Shown piece by piece: positions 11,710 through 23,712 of a stretch of DNA of 64,000 bases (positions are counted from its first letter, which is position 1; each line of letters starts with the position of its first letter). The DNA comes from Euleptes europaea. Its lineage: Eukaryota; Chordata; Lepidosauria; Squamata; Sphaerodactylidae. Below the pieces are notes generated by a model. That model was not told the origin of the DNA, did not search any database, and worked only from the letters and a program-made list of their open reading frames with translations. The stretch lies in assembly GCF_029931775.1 (NCBI RefSeq), contig NC_079312.1:11725821-11789820 (forward strand). The letters are read 5' to 3'. The translations under genes were made by a program, and so were the position numbers.

Positions 11710-14700
11710 GGGAACCGGCACAGAGGGCACCCTTGGAAGAAACCAAACCGGCTCCATGTAGGGTGAGTGACCAGGGAGAGACATTGCTGATACCTGTTGT
11801 ATTACGAAATCCCCAAGGGGGGGAACCGGTGGCCGTTGTGGCTATCGTGGACTCCGGGTGCTCCCGGACCCTAATTGATCAGGCGGTGGTAGAACGTCTG
11901 AGAATTGGGACTCGAGAACTGGATCAACCCTTACATTTCCATCAAATGGATGGGAGTGACCTGCGGGGGGGGCCGGTTCATTTGCACACTCGCAAGATGT
12001 GGCTGGGGGTGGGAAACCACTGGGAACAGATCCACTTCACGGTAGTGCCTAAGATTTCCTACCCGGTGGTCCTCGGCGTTAATTGGTTGGCGGGACATAA
12101 CCCGAGCATTGACTGGGAACAAAGGCGGGTGGTGTTTGGAGCTCCTCAGTGCGAAAAACACAGCCGGGATGATTTACCCGGGGGCGAAGGGGGAAGCGCC
12201 GCTGCCTTGGAGGAACCCACGTTGCCCCCAGAATATAGTGATTTCGCAGATGTATTTGAGGGGACGGACTGTGACTTATTGCCTCCTCATCGCACTACGG
12301 ATTGTGCCATCGAACTGATTAAGGACGTTAAACCGTCCAAGGCCCGAGTTTATGCCATGAGTCCTCAAGAGAAAGCAGTGCTGCGAGAATTTCTGGACAA
12401 GAACTTGGAGCGGGGCTTCATACGACCGTCCAAAGCTGCATTTTCTTCTCCCTGCTTCTTTGTGAAGAAGAAAGGTACATCTGATCTCAGACTGTGTGTA
12501 GACTATAGGGGGCTTAACGCGATTACTGAAACTAATGCCTACCCCCTTCCCTTAATCCCAGACCTCCTGAGTGTGTTACAGGAGGGTTGTATTTTCTCGA
12601 AAATTGACCTGGCGGAAGCCTACTACCGGGTCCGGATCAAGGAGGGGGATGAAGCTAAGACAGCCTTTTCTTGTTGTTATGGGTTGTTTGAATTTTTAGT
12701 CATGCCGTTTGGTCTGTCTGGGGGGCCCTCGTGCTTCATGCAATTAATTAATGAGATTCTACACGACCTCCTATTTAAAGGTGTGGTAGTCTTTTTAGAC
12801 GATTTGCTCATTTACTCCAAGGATCCCGCAGAGCACAGGGAATTGGTGCGGGAGGTGTTGCGTCGTCTAAGGGACAATCATTTGTATGCTAAGTTATCAA
12901 AATGTGCATTCAACCAGGACCAATTGTCGTTTTTGGGTTATGTGATCTCGCCACAAGGGTTAAGCATGGATCCGGAGAAAGTGAGGGCAGTGTTAGAATG
13001 GGAACCTCCCAGAACTCGCAAACAGGTTCAGCAGTTTTTGGGGTTTGCGAACTTTTATAGAAATTTTATTCAGGATTTCGCTCAAATAGCTTTGCCTATT
13101 ACTGATTTGCTTAAAACCAAAGGGAAGGGGCAAGGGGCCACTTTTGCACAATACCAGGTACCTTGGACCGCCAGGTGTCAGGCGGCTTTTGAAACTCTTA
13201 AGGAGCGCTTTACCTCTGAACCCATTCTGGCGCACCCAGATTGCTCCAGGCCATTCACTTTACAGGTAGATGCCTCGGACAAGGCGATGGGAGGCGCACT
13301 CCTTCAGAGGGATGATCAAGGGAGGCTTAGACCCTGCGCATATTTTTCTAAGAAGTTCTCTGGCCCTGAACTCAATTGGCCAATTGGGGAAAAAGAGGCA
13401 ATGGCGATTAAACATGCACTCACGGTTTGGCGACAGTTCCTGGAGGGGGCTGCCGAGCCCTTTGTGGTATGTACTGATCACCGCAACCTCGAATCTATTT
13501 TGGGTCAGCGGAAGCTGTCAGCCAAACAAGTGCGTTGGTCTACCTTTTTCTCTAAGTTTAATTTTACCATCAAACACATGCCTGGGAAAGAAAACTGCTT
13601 AGCAGACGGACTGTCTCGCATGCCGCAATATGAGTGTCAGGTTGAGCGGCCGGTGGGTTCTCTTTTCACACGGGAACACCTGGGTTTGACTCCAGAGGGG
13701 AATAGTGCAGGAGTTCTGACCAGAGCGCAAAGCCGCGCGGCGGCACAGGACTCGAGTTCGAGTTCCCCTCGTGAAGTGGTCGCTCCCACCTCCTCATCCC
13801 CAGCAGTCCCCGGAGAACTCTCAACCACTACCGCTGGGGAGGGGGGGGGGGAATCTCCCAAATAGAGCGAAGGGACCAGGCTGAAGGGCCGGTACCCACC
13901 CCCTTGCCGGGGTCGGATGTTGCCATTCCCCGCCTCTGGGCAGTTCCAGAAAGCCTCCCGGAGGTAGTCAAGAAAAGGTGGGGGGAGGCTCTTCAACGGG
14001 AGCGGGAGGAAGAATCTATCCCGTCCCAGATGACGGACAAAAACGGTATCTGTAAGAACAAACATTACGTGCCCAGGGAACTGAGGCGGGAGATATTGGA
14101 ACGGAGCCACAGTTCAACAATAGGGGGACATTTTGGGTTTGCTAAATCCTTACACCTAATAAGAAGACAGTTTTGGTGGCCTGGGATGCGCCAAGACATC
14201 GAAGTATTTATCAAATCCTGCCCTGTGTGCGCAACTAGTAAACGTTTGATGGGAAAACCCCCGGGATTATTAAAGCCCCTAGAAACTCCCGAGGCACCCT
14301 GGCGAGTGATTGGGATGGATTTCATAACAGACCTCCCATCCAGTCAGGGGAAGACTGTCCTGTGGGTAATCACGGATCTTTTCTCTAAGCAAGTTCATCT
14401 CGTACCGTGTGAAGGGATGCCATCTGCACATAAACTGGCTCGCTTGTTTGTGCACTGCATATTCAAATTGCACGGATTTCCACGGAAGGTCCTGAGTGAC
14501 AGGGGCTCCGTGTTTGTGTCCAAGTTCTGGAAAGCGTTTTTAGGAATTGTAGGTGTGCAGTTGGGTTTGTCATCTGCCTATCACCCCCAGACGGATGGGC
14601 AGACCGAAAGGGTTAATGCGGTGATGGAATGTTATTTGCGTTGTTTTGTTAATTATCACCAAGACAATTGGGTTGATCTGCTGCCACTGGCAGAATATGC

Positions 14701-15430
14701 CTACAATAACTCGGTGCACTCTGCAACCGGGGTGAGCCCATTCAAAGCAGTTTATGGAATGGATTTTGGACCATTAGGGGCTGTACCCACCCCGCCAGAA
14801 GGCGATCCCCCCGAGGTGTCTAAATGGGCTCACACAGTGAGGAACACTTGGCCCTGGCTTGTAAAAAACCTGGAACAGGCTAAAGATAGGTACAAACTAC
14901 AAGCAGACAAACACAGAACACCTCAGTGGGAATTGAGGGTCGGAGAAAAGGTGTATCTTTCCACTAAGAACCTCAGGTCTTTACGCCCGTGTAAAAAATT
15001 GAGCCAACGGTTTGTGGGCCCATTTTCTATCTCCAGAGTTATCAATGAGGTTACGGTAGAGCTGGAGCTACCCAAATCCTTACAAGGGGTGCACCCGGTG
15101 TTTCACGTGAGTCTACTAAAACCCTTTCTACAAGCACCAGAATGGCACCCCGAACCCGAAGCGGCAACTCCCATCATGGTACAGGGCGAACGGCACTTTG
15201 AAATCTCCAGGGTGCTCGATTCTCGGAGGCGCAGGGGCCGACTGGAATATCTTGTGCGTTGGAAACATTTAAATTCCAGTCACGATGAGTGGGTGTCCGC
15301 TGTTCACGTACAGGCTCCAACCCTTGTAGCGGATTTCCATCGCCATTACCCGGACAAACCAGGAAATCTGGAGGGGGGGCCTTTGGGGAGGCGGAGTGTC
15401 AGCGAGGGCATGCAATCGGACCCGGGATAG
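11706..15430 (+). other. pol: Ty3 element pol region (PR-RT-RH-IN-chromodomain)
   Basis: Approximate order: aspartic protease near 11.8-12.1 kb (VDSGCSRTLID), reverse transcriptase near 12.3-13.0 kb (LRLCVDYRGLN, active site FLDD), RNase H near 13.2-13.6 kb (LQVDASDKAMGGALL), integrase near 14.0-14.9 kb (zinc-binding HHCC ending CPVCATSK, core with MDFITDLP and SAYHPQTDGQTERVN, then a GPF-type module), and a chromodomain near 15.18-15.36 kb (YLVRWKHLNSSHDEWV). Chromodomains of this class bind modified histone H3 and steer integration. The region is treated as a fossil with about one break; otherwise it looks whole. Confidence 0.9.
15381..15396 (+). other. polypurine tract of the Ty3 element
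   Basis: CTTTGGGGAGGCGGAG lies directly before the 3' LTR, the expected place for the plus-strand primer of an LTR retrotransposon. Confidence 0.7.
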
Positions 15431-15793
15431 CGAGGTGACTTTCGTTTCATCTCTCCTTCCCGTGGGAAGGAAGAGGCAACAGCCAAAAGGCTCGAGAGAT
15501 CTCCACTTCAAAGTGACTTCCTGATTGTAATCCTGCTCTGATCTTAAGGTGTGAATTCTCTCTCTTGGTATTGGGGAACCTCTGATGTTTTGCATTTCAA
15601 AGATGTTACTTGTAAACATGCTAGTGTGTGTACTCTATAAGAATACCCTCCAAATGATTTGGCGCCATTGTAACGTTGTGTTTCATAGGTTACTGTACCC
15701 TTCCTTTCAAATAAATTCTACTTTAAACTCTCTGCTAACGTCTGGAGTAAAGTGGATGATTCCTGAGAGGCAACGGAGTCCTAGAACCTGACA
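15397..15793 (+). repeat. 3' LTR of the Ty3 element
   Basis: Identical to the 5' LTR over all 397 bp by direct reading; followed by the CATGT target duplication. Confidence 0.95.
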
Positions 15794-15904
15794 CATGTTC
15801 AGGAGCACACAGCAGGGGAGATTTAAAAAAAACAAAAAACAAAAACAAGCCAGAAGGGCTGCATTATAGCCAGGCTTGTGGGTTTGCTGGAGGCATCTTG
15901 CTGG

Positions 15905-16375
15905 CCAGCATGGTATAGTGGTTAAGAGCGGTGGACTCTAGTCTGGAGAACCAGGTTAAATTCACTGTTCCTCCACATAAAGCCTGTTGCGTGGCCTTTT
16001 GGGCCAGTCATGGACACATGAAGACATGAAGCTGCCTTATACTGAATCAAACCCTTGATCCATCAAAGTCAGTATTGTCTACTCAGACTGGCAGCTGCTC
16101 TCCAGGGTCTCAGGCTGAGGTCTTTCACAACACCTACTTGCCTAGTCCCTTTAACTAGAGATGCCAGGGATTGAACCTGGGACCTTCTGCATGCCAAGCA
16201 GATGCTTTACCACTGAGCCACAGCCTCTCCTCTCTGAACTCTCTCTGACCCACCTACCTGCCTCTTGTGGGGGGGGGGGGGAAGGGAAGGAAATTGTAAG
16301 CCGCTTTGAGACTTTTTATGGTAGAGAAAAGCAGGATATAAGCACTAATTCTTCTTCTTCTTCTTCTTCAACTGG
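15905..16375 (+). mobile_element. Sauria-type SINE split by a second SINE
   Basis: The head (CAGCATGGTATAGTGGTTAA) is at 15905-16012 and the tail (GTAAGCCGCTTTGAGAC then a TTCTTC repeat) at 16230-16375. Between them lies a different tRNA-derived SINE in minus orientation (about 16013-16228) with a tRNA-like 5' end GTGGCTCAGTGGTAAAGC and a CTTATACTGAATCA-type 3' end. Confidence 0.8.
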
Positions 16376-16609
16376 ATGTAGGACTAGATGGGTCTTAGAT
16401 CTCATACAGCAGGGCTCTTCTGAACCACTTTGAGAAGGTTCTTGCATTGATCTTTTCAGCCCAGGCCCTTTCCCCATGATATGGAATAGTGTGGACAATT
16501 TAAGGGCAGAGCTTCCCCAGAAGGAGGGTAAGGAGCCACAGCTGAGTCCAGCCCCAGAAGCAGCTTCCAAGCATCTCAGGCCCCAGAAAGCCTACCACTC
16601 CCTTCTTAC

Positions 16610-16730
16610 CCAGCCGACTGGCCTCTCCATCCTCCTCTTCTTTGACACCGATGGAAAGCTGCCTCAACTCACCCTCAGGCAGAGCCTGGCTTGCCTTGGA
16701 GACATTCCCAGTCTCCTCCTCCAAGGGCAC
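16610..16730 (-). CDS. SCAN-ZNF gene A, linker exon (121 nt)
   Basis: Bounded by a TTGCAG acceptor before 16730 and a GGTAAG donor after 16610. It reads VPLEEETGNVSKASQALPEG followed by an acidic stretch with KEEEDGEASRL, in phase 0 at the start and phase 1 at the end. It has the same length, phases and sequence type as the linker exons at 40498-40618 and 56963-57083. It joins the SCAN exon to the finger exon; the acidic sequence is probably disordered. Confidence 0.85.
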
Positions 16731-17167
16731 CTGCAACAGCAGAGAGGGACAGACCCTTTCAGGGCAGAGCGACGGAACAGGTTAGGGAGAAAGAAAGGGC
16801 AGGGCTCTGTTCCCAGCCCTGAAGTTAGCAGCAAGAAGACACCTGGACAGAGTTCCCTTAATGAATAAAACTGTTAAGGAACACTTTTGGGGCCCAGAAT
16901 TATAAAACAAACAGAAAAGAAAACTGGAACCAGCCTGATCCATAAGCTGAGAAGGAGAGCTCTGGTAGACCAGCTCACAGATGCTGTGATCTGTTTGTTT
17001 GGTTTCTAGCTTTTAAAAATAACTGCAATGTGAACACACAGAGGACCTGCCATTTGCGAGGGAGAGTCCAATGCAGGCCAAGCACACGGTCCAGGATGGC
17101 AAGTTACTGCACATCCTCCAAACCTTCATTGACCTTCCACAGAGAGGAGGCAACAGACCAGCAGGGT

Positions 17168-17485
17168 CCCCCAACCTTTGTGACCCTGCAGGCACCTCAG
17201 AATTCTGACACAGGGCAGTGGGCACAATCACAAGATGGCTGCCAAAGGAGGAAGAGCTAACCACAAAATGTGAGGGAGCGAGGTTATATAATTCTAATCG
17301 TAACACTTCAGCATTGCAGGTGGAAGCTGCGCTTAACAAGATGCCTTTTAATCTGCACAGCCAATCAGAAGCCCTGCTGGCTGGGCAAAAGCCCCACCCA
17401 CAATTTAAAAGCACTTGGCAGGTGCCAGAAAAGGTGTTGGTGGGCACCATGATTTCCATTGGCACCATGCTGGGAACCCCTGGGC
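17168..17485 (+). mobile_element. hAT-type MITE (family 2)
   Basis: Starts CAGGGTCCCCCAACC and ends GGGAACCCCTG, with an internal GAATTCTGACACAGGG block. Copies at 28034-28363 (with a perfect 8-bp target duplication), 41591-41882, 43721-44085 and 49451-49782 share the ends and interior. Carries no protein. Confidence 0.65.
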
Positions 17486-17815
17486 CAGCCCATTCCCCCA
17501 TGGCATTTCTCTTTGCTCTCCTGACATTGACAGAGATCTCAGCCCCAGCTGCACCCCATGCCTTCCCACTAGGGTTGCCAAGTGCCAGGTGGTGGCAAGC
17601 AAACCCCCGCCAATCCACCTGGCTGCCCGCTGACCAGCTGAGGGTCGGCAGCCAACGCATGCACGCAGCGACCCATCACTTCCAGTTAACATCCGGAAGT
17701 GCCGAATCGTAAAAGGCCTGTTGTGATGCGGCACTTCCAGGTGTAAAACACATCACAAGGGGCCGTTTTCCACTCAAACTGGGAGCAACAGGCCTTTTAC
17801 CACTCAAACGGAGAC

Positions 17816-17912
17816 TCCTCTGAAGATGCCTGCCACAGCTGCTGGCAAAACGTCAGGAAAGAAAATACCAAGACCACGGTTACACAGCCCGGATAACCTA
17901 CAAGAACCAATG
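17816..17912 (+). mobile_element. Penelope-like element tail with degraded hammerhead motif
   Basis: Nearly the same sequence as the tail of the Penelope-like element at 59434-59530. CTGAAGA is intact, but the GAAA core reads as part of GGCAAAACGTC, so a core purine is changed and the motif is probably inactive. It lies in the intron just downstream of the SCAN exon of gene A. Confidence 0.6.
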
Positions 17913-18120
17913 AACTCTGACCATGAAAGCCTTCGACAATAGTTTGAGTAGTAACCAGCCCTTTGTGATTCTGTGTTTCCAGGTGTAAACCGAAAGTGAG
18001 GTAGCACTTCCGGGCATGCGCGACTCCCCCCACACACACACACCTCCACTCCAAAAACCTCCCACCAAAGAAGAAGGGGGACCTGGTAAGCCTACTTCCC
18101 ACACAGCAAAGGGGCCTCAC

Positions 18121-18819
18121 CTGCCTCACAAGAAACTCCTCAGCCAGGGCCACCGCCTGGGAGCAGCTCAGGGGGCTGCTTTCCCTCACCCGGCTTTGGA
18201 TCTCCAGTGGCAGGATGCTCAACAGCTGCTCCAGGATCAAGAGCTCCAGGATCTGCTCCTTGCTGTGATTCTCCACTCTCAGCCACCCACGGCACATTTC
18301 CCGCAGTCGGCTATAAGCCCCGCGTGGCCCCTCAGCCTCCTGGTAGCAGAAGCACCTGAACTGCTGACGCTGCTTCTCTTGGCTCATGGCTTCCCCCAGC
18401 AAGATGGCTGCCTTCACCTTCCCATAATCTTCTTTGTCTCTGACATCCAGCCTGCTGAAGGCATGCTCTGCTTCCCCCCTGAGGGCTGGCAGGAGTCGGG
18501 TCACCCACTCTTTCTGGGGCCACTGACAGGCTTCAGCTACCTGCTCAAAGGAGGCCAGAAAGGCCTTGGCATCTTCCCAGTGTGAAGGTTTATCTGGTAA
18601 ACGTGGGATTCCCCATGGAGAGTGAGGGTTTTCCAAAGTCCTGAGGAACTGCTGCCACTGGGCTTCCCAATGTGCGAGGGAAAGGGATCCCTCCCCTGCT
18701 TGCTGGACCATTGGATCTTCTTGTCTCCTTTGTAGGAATTCCTCAATACTTCCAGCCTGGAGGACATGAGGGGGTTTTCTTATCCCCTCGGATGCTGTGC
18801 TTTGCCCCTCTGTTTTCAT
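18121..18819 (-). CDS. SCAN-ZNF gene A, SCAN exon (first coding exon)
   Basis: A 233-codon exon from ATG at 18819 to the donor GGCAG|GTGAGG. The N-terminal 80 residues vary between paralogues. Then come a helical stretch ([37 protein letters not shown]) and a SCAN domain ([40 protein letters not shown]). SCAN domains dimerise zinc-finger factors. SCAN is known to derive from the C-terminal capsid half of a Gypsy-type Gag; the preceding stretch looks like the N-terminal half. A TTTCAG acceptor lies about 45 bp upstream of the ATG, so the 5' UTR continues in a separate exon. The exon is intact, unlike the finger exon. Confidence 0.88.
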
Positions 18820-19143
18820 ACTGGATGATTGCTCAATTAAGAGGTTCCTATAAAAATCTGAAAATAAAATACAGTGTTGTAGACTGGGCTTCTCCCTGGA
18901 GAAAAAAGAAACAGCACAAAGTGAGAATGGATAAAAGTGGGCCCGATTTGGTTTTTCCCGGTCAGTATGATTATATATATTTTCTATTAACTGCATACAT
19001 ATAAATTCTTATTAATCTGTTTAAAATTTCATTTAAAGGTTGGAATCAGAACTTTTGGTCTGTCCTGTACGAACACATTGCTCTTCTGAAGAGCACCAAA
19101 TAAGTTACAACAGCAAACATATCCATTCCCCACAAATACTAGC

Positions 19144-19660
19144 ATGAAACCCCTCATGATGGTGAGGGGTGTGGAGACCAAATCCTGTGAGGAAAGGTTG
19201 AAGGAGCTGGGTATGTTTAGCCTGACGAGGAGAAGACTGAGAGGGGATATGATAACCATGTTCAAGTACTTGAGGGACTGTCATATAGAGGATGGTGCTG
19301 AGTTGTTTTCTGTTGCTCAAGAAGGTCGGACCAGAACCAATGGGTTGAAATTAAATCAAAAGAGTTTCCGTCTAGACATTAGGAAGAATTTTCTAACAGT
19401 TAGAGCGGTTCCTCAGTGGAACAGGCTTCCTCAGGAGGTGGTAAGCGTCCATGGAGGTTTTTAAGAAGAGGTCAGATGGCCATCTGTCAGCAATGCTGAT
19501 TCTGTGACCTTAGGGAGATGGTGAGAGGGAGGGCATCTTGGCCATCTTCTGGTCACTAGGGGTGTGGGCGCCGGGGAGGTAGTTGTGAATTTCCTGCATT
19601 GTGCAGGGGGTTGGATTTGATGACCCTGATGGTCCCTTCCAACTCTATGATTCTATGAAA
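19144..19660 (+). mobile_element. CR1 LINE 3' end
   Basis: The frame 19144-19464 gives the CR1 C-terminus (ERLKELGMFSLTRRRLRGDM, LDIRKNFLTVRAVPQWNRLP). The right end has the CCAACTCTATGATTCTATGA tail typical of CR1. Confidence 0.85.
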
Positions 19661-19840
19661 CTGCCTTATACCAAGTTAGACCTCAGGACATCAGCTCCAT
19701 CTTATTTGCTCCAACTGGTGGCTCTCCAGAGCCTTTCCTGACTACGTTATTTGGTCTGGCTGTGGATGGAGGTCCCTGGGATTGAATTTGGGACCTTCTG
19801 CATGCAAGGCATATGCTTAGCCACAGAATTATGGCCCAGT
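19661..19840 (-). mobile_element. tRNA-derived SINE, degraded
   Basis: Contains CTGCCTTATACCAAGTTAGA at the left and GGGACCTTCTGCATGCAAGG at the right, matching the second SINE type seen at 16013-16228. Confidence 0.6.
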
Positions 19841-21371
19841 CTCATTTCCAAACACACAGAAATCCTTCCATCCCAATCCAAGTGCCACCTGCAGAGAACT
19901 GCACTGAAGAAAGTGCCACTTGGTGTCAGAAGTTCTTGTCATTCAAGAATGAAGATCTCTATGTACACTCCTATATGCACAGACAGTGAGTGGGCAGGAA
20001 ACCCTCCAAATCATGTGACAATAGATGCACGTGGCAGGAGGAGGAGAAGGTCTGGTCTGCATGATACAGGTTGCTACATTCCGGGCAGCTGAGGTAATGT
20101 TTGATAGGTGTCCTTGCCACAAATTTTGATCATTCCAAATCTTAATCTACGTTGCATAGTGTAAAATTTTTGTTCTTTGTTTCTCATTGTGGTGTGCTCT
20201 GGGCCCCCCAAGCTCCAGTGGGTTCTTATCCCATAAGTCATAGCTAACCTTCTACAGGAAGACATAGAAGCCATTATTTTGAAGGAGACCAACAGACACA
20301 CAGATTACTAGATGGACTCCATTCTTTTAAATGGTTTGGAATCAGAACTCTCACGCAAACATTCGGAATTGCCACGGCCCCCAAAAAGGTATCATGTGAT
20401 TGTCATGGAATCCTTGCAGTGGATTCCCAAGGTAGCAAGGTAACAACTCAGCACACCAAATATCATGTGTTATGTTAAAGCAGAAATCAGCCCCCAATGG
20501 CTTCATTATCTACACTACACACACACACACACACACAATTTATAAGCCCACCTTTCTCCCAGAAAACAACATTAGAAAAAGAACAAAAACCCTCACAGTT
20601 TGAAAAATGACTGAATTAAATCAACTAGGAAAACAAAGCACAAAACTAACCCACAAAGATAGCTGTCTTTGAAGGCAACTCATGCTGAGGGGCCAAATGC
20701 CTTTCTAAAGAGTTCTGTTACAAGCCCTCCAAAACAGCAAAGAGATCTTTCAATTACCCCAGGAGGCTTTTTTTATACTGTGGGAATGGACATGGAGAAT
20801 TCCCCAAGCAGCCAGTAGCAGAGTGAACACATTAATGGAGTCAGGATGCCATGAGTGAGAATACCGCATGTCCTTCATTAAAGCATCTTTTTGAACAGTC
20901 CATTACAATACAGCCTTATAAGGGCACTGAGAGGAGTATCAAGCATATCAACAGGAAAATCCTCTAAGGACAGCTGAAAACCATTTGGCTCCATCTCACT
21001 GAGGGGGGTATTTTAATTGATTCCCCACCACTGCAGTGTCTTGGTACCCCTATAACGCTAAACTGCAGCAAGTGATGATCATGGCAAGAGGAACACTCCT
21101 CATTCCCCCTCCCCCATCTTCAGACCACCTTCTTCCTGACCAAGAGGAACAAGCCCAAGAGTGTAACTTGCACAGTGTGTGGGGCATGTTATTACCTGAG
21201 ACAGTCCCATGGTTGTCTAGGAGATCATGAAATCCTGAGCCACTCCCAGCAAGGTAGCCGCAGCTTGGATGAAGAGGTCCCTCAGGACAACCCACCTAGG
21301 GGCCCTGAGTTCTACTGATGTAACACCACACCCTGCATTGCTTAACATCTCATGTTGAAGACTTGTGCGTT
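19841..21371. other. 5' intron or flank of gene A, unrecognised
   Basis: No exon or known transposon recognised. A (CA)n run of about 22 bp lies at 20517-20538. Confidence 0.4.
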
Positions 21372-21379
21372 GTTTAGAC

Positions 21380-22074
21380 CAAAGCTTCTTAAACTGTGGG
21401 TAGCGACCCCATAAATGTGGGGGTTGTGAAAAATTTGGCAACAGTAAAAGGTTTCTGTATGATTTATTATCAGTAAATGTTTGTACCTATTTTGTATACC
21501 TGTATACCCAGGAGCTAGAAAAGATTTTGATGTGTAAGGCCACTTAGACTAGATTAATTCATGCCATCGTATTCCCTATTACTATGTATGGGTGTGAAAG
21601 CTGGACAGTAAAGAAACTGATAGGAAGAAAATAGATTCCTTTGAAATGTGGTGTTGGAGGAGAGTGTTACGGATTCCGTGGACTGCCAAAAAAACAAATC
21701 AGTGGGTTATAGATCAAATCAAGCCTGAACTGACCCTAGAAGCTAAAATGACTAAACTGAGGCTATCGTATTTTGGTCACGTCATGAGACGACAAGTCAC
21801 TGGAAAAGACAGTCAGGCTAGGAAAAGTGGAGGGCAGCAGGAAAAGAGGAAGACCCAACAAGAGATGGATTGACTCAATAAAGGAAGCCACAGCCTTCAA
21901 TTTGCAAGATCTGAGCAAGGCTGTCAAAGATAGGACATTTTGGAGGACTTTCATTCATAGGGTCGCCATGAGTCGGAAGCGACTTGATGGCACTTAACAC
22001 ACACATACCCGGGGTCATGTAAAAATTTCTCTGACAAAAAGGGGTCGTGAGTGGAAAAAGTTTAAGAAGCCCCG
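21380..22074 (+). mobile_element. hAT-type non-autonomous element with nested BovB fragment
   Basis: Inverted ends: GCTTCTTAAACTGTGGG at the left and the complement of GCTTCTTAAACTTTTTCC at the right, each followed by a copy of CGACCCC on its own strand. Flanked by GTTTAGAC (21372-21379) and GTTTAGTC (22075-22082), an 8-bp duplication with one mismatch as expected for hAT elements. The BovB piece at 21504-21998 is inserted in it. Confidence 0.75.
21504..21998 (+). mobile_element. RTE-BovB LINE 3' fragment
   Basis: Matches the 3' part of the BovB copy at 50892-52016 (MWCWRRVLRIPWTAKKTNQW frame, ending GACTTGATGGCACTTAACAC). It has internal deletions relative to that copy. Related 9-10 bp flanks (ATACCCAGG and ATACCCGGG) suggest the target duplication. 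Confidence 0.85.
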
Positions 22075-22534
22075 GTTTAGTCAACAGCTTTGTTTCAAAT
22101 TTCTGCAATTCCTAGCCCTGTCCCATTGCTTATCAGATGCCTCCTTGTATTGATTGCATTGATTTACAGGGCATAGCCCACCTTGAAGGCCAGTGAGAAA
22201 GGCAGACTATAAATGACATAAATCAAATAAAGCCAATAAATAAATGCCACCCCCAGACCACCTCCCCGAGACAGTGGGGTGGGCAGTACACCAACAGAAC
22301 CCCAGACCTGTCTCACAGTCCCAACATAGGCATGTATCATTAAGTATGGATGGGGGAAATTGGGAGACATTAACCCTCCCCCTCTCCTAACAGGTCTTGG
22401 TGATACATGTTCAGATACATGGTCTGAGAAATTCCTACAACACCCCTGTACAGTGGGGCAGGATGATAACACCCACGTTGGAGATACAGGGGGAGTGAGC
22501 CTGGGAGATTCTGTAGCTTGCTTCAGTTACCAGA

Positions 22535-22855
22535 GAGCCAGCGTGGTGTAGTGGTTAAGAGCGGTGGTTTGGAGCAGTGGAGTCTGATCTGGAGATCCAG
22601 GTTTGTTTCCCCACTCCTCCACATGAGTGGCGGACGCTAATCTGGTGAACTGGATTTGTTTCCCACTCTTCCACATGAAGTCAGCTGGGTGACCTTGGGC
22701 TAGTCACACTCTCTCAGCCTCACCTACCTCACAGGGTGTTTGTTGTGGGGAGGGGAAGGGAAGGTGATTGTAAGCAGGCTTGATTCTCCCTTAAGTGGTG
22801 GAGAAAGTCGACATATTAAAAAACCAACTCTTCTTCTCTCCTCCTCCTCCTGAAT
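22535..22855 (+). mobile_element. Sauria-type tRNA SINE, near full length
   Basis: tRNA-like head GCCAGCGTGGTGTAGTGGTT with B-box-like CCAGGTTTGTTTCC, then the conserved body and tail (CACTCTCTCAGCCTCACC, GTAAGCAGGCTTGATTCTCC, ATTAAAAAACCAACTC) ending in a CTCCTCCTC run. Reference copy for the other Sauria SINEs here. Confidence 0.9.
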
Positions 22856-23553
22856 GTGCCTGAGAGGAAATTTCAATCAAGGCCAGAGAGGAACAAGGAA
22901 AGAGGATTGTAAAGAAGACCTCTGGGCAATCCTATGGGATGTAGGGAAGCTACAAGAGGGTCTTTCTGAGCAGCTTCCTGTTCCCACAACTCCACCTTCT
23001 CCTCCAGAGGAATTCCATCCACCATACCGGGCAAAAGATTATTTTGAGGACAGCAAAAGGTGAAAATCCCCAAAGCCCCACACAGTATTCAGCTGAGGCC
23101 CCTGCAAGAACTCAAAGCAGAGAGCCAGAAAAATCAGGCATCCACCTCTTTCAGACAGGGGCATATCTCTCCATGGAACCAGCTCCATTCCTCCCCCCCC
23201 CCTCCAATGTAACACCCTCTCCAGCTTTTCCAGATTGTACAGTGATGCTCACATGCCTAATTAAAGTTGCCTACCAACCCAGCTTGCCAGGCGCTGTGCC
23301 TTTAGCATAGTGTATAGATCTGCAGAGATGTGCAGAGGGGGGTAGATCCCTTGCAGGCCTGGGGGGAAAACTGTCACCTCCTGCTCTTTGCTTGCAGATC
23401 CATCCTGTTACAAGGACCGGATCCAGAGCTGGGGAGCAGAGAAGGTGCCAGCCTGACCTCCTCCTTCCCGGCCCTGCTCTGCACGGGACCCCCTTGCAGG
23501 GGTGCCCACCCTGGGGTTGCTTCTCTCCCATTCTACGCCCCACAGATCTTTAC

Positions 23554-23712
23554 CCTTCCAGGCGCCCCACTTCTGGCTCCAGCCGCAGTCCTCCAACTCT
23601 CCTGCAAACAAAGCCGGATCCACAAAAGAGGAATTTTGAGGAGTGCTTCTCTCCTCCTTATGCATCCTAGGAAACACAGCTCGTTCACTTTAACTCTTTC
23701 TAGTCCTTGTAG
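23554..23712 (-). promoter_or_regulatory. gene A first-exon/promoter module, copy 1
   Basis: On the minus strand this block runs from a core GTTAAAGTGAACGAGCT and TTTCCTAGGATGCA, through an ACTCCTCAAAATTCCTCTTT region, to GAGAGTTGGAGGACTGCGGC and a donor GGAAGG|GTAAAGA. Related blocks occur upstream of every SCAN-finger gene in the window (24690-24840, 33876-34032, 36190-36343, 61966-62125). Because all share a donor-like end and sit 5' of a SCAN exon in the right orientation, it is read as the promoter and non-coding first exon of gene A. The start site is not visible. Confidence 0.5.

Larger units (their letters stand above)
9873..15793 (+). mobile_element. Ty3/Gypsy chromovirus, complete-looking, very young
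   Basis: An LTR retrotransposon of 5921 bp with two 397-bp LTRs that read as identical base for base, flanked by a perfect 5-bp target duplication CATGT (9868-9872 and 15794-15798). Order: LTR, gag, protease, reverse transcriptase, RNase H, integrase, C-terminal chromodomain, purine-rich tract, LTR. The chromodomain and the order RT-RH-IN place it among chromoviruses, close to the vertebrate Sushi-ichi/Hitchcock type. It looks nearly whole, with about one break in pol. Identical LTRs mean a recent insertion. It lies antisense in the gene A intron between the linker and finger exons. Confidence 0.95.

Noticed and set aside
11931-13481. Antisense frames across the Ty3 element
   Set aside because: They mirror the pol coding sequence and show no independent motifs.
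16310-16570. Frame with glutamate run as a coding exon
   Set aside because: The run is the complement of the TTC tail of a SINE.
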